A DNA stretch of 40,829 nt, taken from Lachnospiraceae bacterium (GTDB taxonomy: Bacteria; Bacillota; Clostridia; Lachnospirales; Lachnospiraceae). A model generated the notes under the pieces. That model did not search any database. It was not told the DNA's origin and saw only the letters and a list, made by a program, of their open reading frames with translations. Positions 36,101-40,829 of the stretch are shown here, piece by piece. Every line of letters starts with the position of its first letter. Within the stretch, counting starts at the first letter, position 1. Both the position numbers and the translations under genes were made by a program. The DNA lies in the NCBI GenBank assembly GCA_024690265.1, contig JAILCW010000087.1:1-40829 (forward strand), read 5' to 3'.

Positions 36101-38368
36101 ATGTCTAGAGAAGAATGGCGTGGATTTGAGAACGGACATTGGAATGACGATGTCAACGTTCGCGACTTTATCCAGAGAAACTACACCCAGTATGACGGTA
36201 ATGAGGACTTCTTAGTTGGACCTACTGAGGCTACTGACAAGCTTTGGGGTGAATTACAGAAATTGCAGGCTGCAGAGCGTGCGAACAAGGGTGTCCTTGA
36301 TATGGAGACTGAGATTGTTTCCAGCATCACTGCTTATGGCCCTGGATATATCAACGAAGAGATGAAGGATCTTGAGAAGGTAGTTGGTCTTCAGACTGAT
36401 AAGCCTCTGAAGAGAGCATTCATGCCATTCGGTGGAATTAAGATGGCTGAGGAGGCTTGCACCACTTATGGTTACACTCCAAATCCTCGTTTCCACGAGA
36501 TTTTTACTAAATATCACAAGACTCACAATCAGGCAGTATTCGATGCTTATACTCCTGAGATGAGAGCTGCTCGTCACAGCCACATCGTAACTGGTCTTCC
36601 AGATACTTATGGTCGTGGACGTATCGTCGGCGATTATCGTCGTGTTGCTTTGTATGGTATTGACTTCTTGATCGAGAAGAAGGAAGAGGACAAGGCTAAC
36701 TGTGGATGTGGCGTTATGACTGACGCTGTTATCCGTCAGCGTGAGGAGATTTCTGAGCAGATTCGTGCACTTCGTGCAATGAAGGAAATGGCTGAGATCT
36801 ATGGTTTCGATATTTCCAAGCCTGCTAAGAACGCTCGTGAGGCTGTTCAGTGGTTATACTTCGGTTACCTTGCAGCTATCAAGTCCCAGAACGGTGCGGC
36901 TATGTCCGTAGGACGTATCTCCACTTTCTTGGATATCTATATTGAGAGAGATATGAAGGAAGGTACTTTGACTGAGTCTGAGGCTCAGGAGCTTATTGAT
37001 CATATGGTTATGAAGTTCCGTATGGTTAAGTTCGCTCGTATTCCTTCTTACAACGAGCTCTTCACCGGTGATCCGGTATGGGCTACTTTGGAAGTTGCTG
37101 GTCTTGGTATGGACGGACGTCACATGGTTACCAAGAACGATTATCGTTTCTTACATACCTTGGAGAACATGGGACCATCTCCAGAGCCGAACCTTACTGT
37201 ACTTTACACCAGCCAGTTGCCTGAGAACTTCAAGCTTTACGCTTCCAAGATCTCTGTTACAACAAGCTCTATTCAGTACGAGAACGATGATGTTATGCGT
37301 CCAATCTGGGGCGATGACTACAGCATCTGCTGCTGTGTATCCGCTACACAGACCGGTAAGGAGATGCAGTTCTTCGGTGCTCGTGCAAACCTTGCTAAGT
37401 GCTTGCTTTATGCAATCAACGGTGGTAAGGATGAGAAGTTTATGACTAAGGACGGCAAGCACATGCAGGTTGGTCCTGAATATGCACCAATCACCGGTGA
37501 TGTTCTTGACTTCGATGAAGTTATGCATAAGTATGACATGATGTTAGATTGGTTAGCAGGTTTGTATGTTAATATCTTGAACCTCATCCACTACATGCAT
37601 GATAAGTATTACTATGAGGCTGCTGAGTTAGCATTGATCGATACTGACGTACGTCGTACCTTCGCTACCGGTATTGCTGGTTTCTCTCACGTAGTAGATT
37701 CTCTTTGTGCTATCAAGTACGCTAAGGTTTCTGTAGTTCGTGATGAGGAAGGTGTTGCTGTTGATTACAAGATCGACGGAGACTTCCCTAAGTATGGTAA
37801 TGATGATGAGCGTGCGGATGAGATCGCTGTTTGGTTGCTTAAGACCTTCATGAGCAAGATTGAGAAGTACGATACCTATCGTGATTCCGAGCCTACAACC
37901 TCTATCCTTACTATTACTTCTAACGTTGTTTACGGTAAGGCTACTGGTGCACTTCCTGACGGACGTGAGGCTTACAAGCCATTCGCTCCTGGTGCAAACC
38001 CAGCTTACGGCGCAGAGAAGAACGGACTGCTTGCTTCCTTGAACTCTGTAGCTAAGCTTCCTTACGAGTATGCATTAGATGGTATTTCTAATACTCAGAC
38101 CATCAACCCAGGTGCTCTTGGACATGATGATGACGAGCGCAAGGCTAACCTTGCTAACGTTCTTGATGGATACTTCGATCGTGGAGCTCATCACTTGAAC
38201 GTTAACGTATTCGGTGTTGAGAAGTTGAAGGACGCTATGGAGCATCCTGAGAAGCCTGAGTACGCTAACTTCACTATCCGTGTATCCGGATATGCTGTTA
38301 AGTTCATCGACTTGACTCGCGAGCAGCAGTTAGACGTTATTAACCGTACCTGCCACGAGAGAATGTAA
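36101..38368 (+). CDS. pflB: Formate C-acetyltransferase (pyruvate formate-lyase)
   Basis: '[26 protein letters not shown]' (active-site Cys pair), C-terminal glycyl-radical '[31 protein letters not shown]'; RBS taggagg. Confidence 0.97.
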   Translation: MSREEWRGFENGHWNDDVNVRDFIQRNYTQYDGNEDFLVGPTEATDKLWGELQKLQAAERANKGVLDMETEIVSSITAYGPGYINEEMKDLEKVVGLQTDKPLKRAFMPFGGIKMAEEACTTYGYTPNPRFHEIFTKYHKTHNQAVFDAYTPEMRAARHSHIVTGLPDTYGRGRIVGDYRRVALYGIDFLIEKKEEDKANCGCGVMTDAVIRQREEISEQIRALRAMKEMAEIYGFDISKPAKNAREAVQWLYFGYLAAIKSQNGAAMSVGRISTFLDIYIERDMKEGTLTESEAQELIDHMVMKFRMVKFARIPSYNELFTGDPVWATLEVAGLGMDGRHMVTKNDYRFLHTLENMGPSPEPNLTVLYTSQLPENFKLYASKISVTTSSIQYENDDVMRPIWGDDYSICCCVSATQTGKEMQFFGARANLAKCLLYAINGGKDEKFMTKDGKHMQVGPEYAPITGDVLDFDEVMHKYDMMLDWLAGLYVNILNLIHYMHDKYYYEAAELALIDTDVRRTFATGIAGFSHVVDSLCAIKYAKVSVVRDEEGVAVDYKIDGDFPKYGNDDERADEIAVWLLKTFMSKIEKYDTYRDSEPTTSILTITSNVVYGKATGALPDGREAYKPFAPGANPAYGAEKNGLLASLNSVAKLPYEYALDGISNTQTINPGALGHDDDERKANLANVLDGYFDRGAHHLNVNVFGVEKLKDAMEHPEKPEYANFTIRVSGYAVKFIDLTREQQLDVINRTCHERM

Positions 38369-38404
38369 TTCGATTTTTTCAAGCTACGAATATACTTTTC
38401 ATAG

Positions 38405-38435
38405 AAGGTCGGGGTTTTATACCCCGACCTTTTCT
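38405..38435 (+). terminator. Intrinsic terminator between pflB and pflA
   Basis: AAGGTCGGGGT-tttat-ACCCCGACCTTTTCT. Confidence 0.85.
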
Positions 38436-38479
38436 ACTATAATGATGTTGTTTCTATTGATTTGAGAATGGAGATTTTT

Positions 38480-39205
38480 ATGATCAAAGGATATATTCAT
38501 TCCACAGAGAGTTTTGGTTCTGTTGACGGCCCTGGCGTTCGTTTTCTTATCTTTTTAAAGGGATGCGATATGCGCTGTAAGTATTGCCACAACCCGGATA
38601 CCTGGGAGAAGAATTGCGGCGAAGAGATGACAGCGGATGAGCTGCTTGAGAAGGCTCTGCGTTACAAGTCCTACTGGCGCAAGGAAGGCGGCATTACCGT
38701 TAGCGGCGGCGAGGCACTGCTTCAGATTGATTTCTTGATTGAATTGTTTGAGAAAGCCAAGGAGAGAGGCATTAACACTTGCCTGGATACCTGCGCACAG
38801 CCGTTTACCAGAGAGGGTGAATTCTTCGAGAAGTTTGAACGTTTGATGAAGAGTACGGACCTGGTTTTGTTGGATATCAAACATATCGATTCTGCAGAGC
38901 ACAAAGAGTTAACGGGCCATGGTAATGAGAATATCCTGGACTGTGCCCGTTACTTGGATGAGATTGGCAAGCCAGTCTGGATTCGCCACGTGTTGGTTCC
39001 GGGTATTACGGATAACGATGACTATTTGAAGCAGACCCGTGCTTTTATCGATACATTATCCAACGTACAGAAGGTAGAAGTGTTGCCTTATCACACGTTG
39101 GGAACCTTTAAGTATGAAGAGATGGGCATTCCTTATCGCTTGGAAGGCGTGGAGCCGCCAAGTGCCGAGCGAATTGCCAATGCAAAAGAGATTTTAACAA
39201 AATAG
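38480..39205 (+). CDS. pflA: Pyruvate formate-lyase activating enzyme (radical SAM)
   Basis: 'FGSVDGPGVRFLIFLKGCDMRCKYCHNPDTW' with CX3CX2C. Confidence 0.95.
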   Translation: MIKGYIHSTESFGSVDGPGVRFLIFLKGCDMRCKYCHNPDTWEKNCGEEMTADELLEKALRYKSYWRKEGGITVSGGEALLQIDFLIELFEKAKERGINTCLDTCAQPFTREGEFFEKFERLMKSTDLVLLDIKHIDSAEHKELTGHGNENILDCARYLDEIGKPVWIRHVLVPGITDNDDYLKQTRAFIDTLSNVQKVEVLPYHTLGTFKYEEMGIPYRLEGVEPPSAERIANAKEILTK

Positions 39206-39234
39206 CAATTGTACGGATTAAAGGGGGACATTGG

Positions 39235-39999
39235 ATGCATCATAAGATTGCATTAATCACCGGCGCCAGTTCCGGTATGGGTCGTGAATGCGTGTTACAG
39301 ATTGCTGCTAAGTATCCGGAGCTGGAAGAACTCTGGGTCATTGCCCGCAGAGCGGATCGTTTAGAGGCTCTGGAGGAGATGGTTGGTAACATGGTTGTGC
39401 GTGCATTACCCTTGGACTTAACCCAAAAGAAGGATCTCCAAAAGTTGGAAAAACAACTGGCGGAGGAACAGCCGGATGTTTGCATTGCGGTGATTGCTGC
39501 AGGCCGCGGTAATTATGGCAATTTTGCGGACCTGGACTTTGAGGATATTCGTACCATGGTGCGCCTCAACGATGAGAGTTATGCGTTGACGACGCATCTG
39601 GTATTGCCTTACCTGTCACAGGGGAGTCAGTTGATTCTGTTTGCCAGTTCGGCGGCGTTTTTGCCACAGCCCGGGTTTGGAGTTTATGCGGCCAGCAAGT
39701 CCTTTGCACTGTCTTTGGCACGGACGCTGCACTATGAGCTTCGCTGCCAGGGGATTCATGTGACGGCGGTTTGCCCGGGACCGGTTCGGACGGAGTTTTT
39801 TGACATTGCCTGCGAGGGGATGGAAAGGCCGGCCTACAAGGACCGCTTTATGGTGGAGGCTCGCGATGTTGTGGCGCTGGCGCTCAAAGATGCCGCTCGC
39901 AACAAGCAGTTGTCAATCTACTCGGCGGCCATGAAAGGGCTTTACTTTGCTAGCAAAGTGATACCACATAGGTGGATACTCAGTTTTATGTGTCGCTAA
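39235..39999 (+). CDS. SDR-family NAD(P)-dependent oxidoreductase
   Basis: 'IALITGASSGMGREC', 'LFASSAAFLPQPGFGVYAASKSF', 'CPGPVRTEFF'. Confidence 0.9.
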   Translation: MHHKIALITGASSGMGRECVLQIAAKYPELEELWVIARRADRLEALEEMVGNMVVRALPLDLTQKKDLQKLEKQLAEEQPDVCIAVIAAGRGNYGNFADLDFEDIRTMVRLNDESYALTTHLVLPYLSQGSQLILFASSAAFLPQPGFGVYAASKSFALSLARTLHYELRCQGIHVTAVCPGPVRTEFFDIACEGMERPAYKDRFMVEARDVVALALKDAARNKQLSIYSAAMKGLYFASKVIPHRWILSFMCR

Positions 40000-40006
40000 C
40001 TTAGGG

Positions 40007-40086
40007 CGCGCCTGCGATCCCGTCAACATTTTTCCCGCGTGCGTAGAAGGCACGCTACAGAAAAACGTTGACACGTTCTCGGCGCG
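40007..40086. other. Nested inverted-repeat structure between the SDR and GH31 genes
   Basis: CGCGCC...GGCGCG outer arms; GTCAAC-a-TTTTT...AAAAA-c-GTTGAC; inner GCGTGC-gtagaag-GCACGC. Confidence 0.55.
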
Positions 40087-40096
40087 AGAAATTATG
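40068..40096 (+). promoter_or_regulatory. Candidate GH31 promoter with an operator palindrome in the spacer
   Basis: TTGACA (40068-40073), 17-nt spacer containing the perfect palindrome TTCTCG-gcg-CGAGAA (40076-40090), weak -10 ATTATG (40091-40096). Confidence 0.45.
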
Positions 40097-40118
40097 GAAC
40101 AATAAAGGGGAATTGGAA

Positions 40119-40829
40119 ATGAAGAGATATGTTTTTGGACAGCCTATTGATACGGAAGCGGTGCTTAGCAAGCCACAGGCAGAGGTGGGGGACATTGTAG
40201 GAATTAGTGTCCTTGAGGACGAGCGCTTTCCATTGAGTTTTGGTTTGGACCTAAGTGACGAGGATATCGTCTATGGTTTGGGTGAGAATGTCCGTGGCAT
40301 CAACAAGCGCGGTTGGATTTATACCAGCAAGAATGCGGATGATCCGGTGCATGATGAAGGCAAGCACAGTTTATATGCCTCGCATAACTTTATTTTGTTG
40401 AGTGGCGAGAAACATGTGGGCTTCTTCTTTGACACACCGGGGGAAGTGATTTTTGATATTGGTTACAGTCACTATGACAAGTTGGTGGTTTCCTTGGTGG
40501 ATCCGGATGTTGAGGTTTACGTTATCGAGGGTGATAGTGACTTAGATGTGATTCACGAGTTTCGTAAGCTCATTGGTAAGAGTTAGTGTGCTCCGAAGTG
40601 GGCCTTTGGCTATGGCCAGTGTCGTTGGAGTTATATGACTTCCGATGAAGTGCGTGATGTGGTTCGCAAGCATCGCGAGGCTGGTATTCCGCTGGATATG
40701 TTATATCTGGATATCGACTACATGGATGCTTACAAGGACTTCACCCTGAATCCGCAGACCTTCGCAGATTTTGATCAGTTGGTGTCGGAGATGAAGGCCC
40801 AGAAGATTCATCTGGTTCCAATCATTGAT
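40119..40829 (+). pseudogene. GH31 family glycosidase, interrupted by in-frame TAG at 40584-40586 and running off the window end
   Basis: Translation '...DVIHEFRKLIGKS*CAPKWAFGYGQCRWSYMTSDEVRDVVRKHREAGIPLDMLYLDIDYMDAYKDFTLNPQTFADFDQ...': GH31 homology continues in the same frame for 81 codons after the stop, to the window edge. Confidence 0.7.

Noticed and set aside
40584-40586. TAG recoding (e.g. pyrrolysine) as a genome-wide explanation for the GH31 stop
   Set aside because: TAG is used as an ordinary terminal stop by several intact genes in the window (LacI regulator, O-antigen ligase, PH protein, SDR at 24330), so general recoding is unlikely.
1-40829. Mobile element, prophage, toxin-antitoxin, retron or CRISPR-Cas system
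   Set aside because: No integrase, transposase, reverse transcriptase, Cas, or phage structural proteins recognised in any ORF.

Overview
The window reads as a chromosomal segment of a Clostridia, probably Lachnospiraceae-like, bacterium (inferred from protein flavour; not tested). It is densely coding, with no rRNA, tRNA, CRISPR array, integrase or transposase seen. In order it contains: (1) a 5'-truncated acyltransferase-3/DUF6273 membrane protein; (2) a secreted DUF4214 repeat protein; (3) a LacI-type regulator divergent from a xylulokinase plus fucose/arabinose-isomerase-like operon, with two identical GTGCACGTGCAC operators; (4) an MCP, a YoaK/DUF1275 protein and an O-antigen-ligase-like protein; (5) a compact FecR / MBL hydrolase / GAF-HD-GYP / CHASE2-adenylate cyclase / PH-domain locus, which looks like a cyclic nucleotide signalling module; (6) a DAHP synthase with a long leader hairpin; (7) a PucR regulator, OYE-type Fe-S flavoenzyme and SDR cassette bracketed by identical 28-nt terminators; (8) a ten-gene minus-strand operon with LytTR regulator, degenerate GGDEF protein, membrane-tethered sigma-region-2-like protein, transglutaminase lipoprotein, PilC, four pilin-like proteins and PilT, but no PilB, secretin or prepilin peptidase; (9) signal peptidase I, a GH78-like protein with an altered catalytic motif, and a GNAT; (10) pflB/pflA with a candidate Rex operator; (11) an SDR and a GH31 gene interrupted by an in-frame TAG. 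The strongest candidates for undescribed biology are the CHASE2-cyclase module and the PilT-only pilus-like operon. Family calls come from reading translated motifs, not from database searches.
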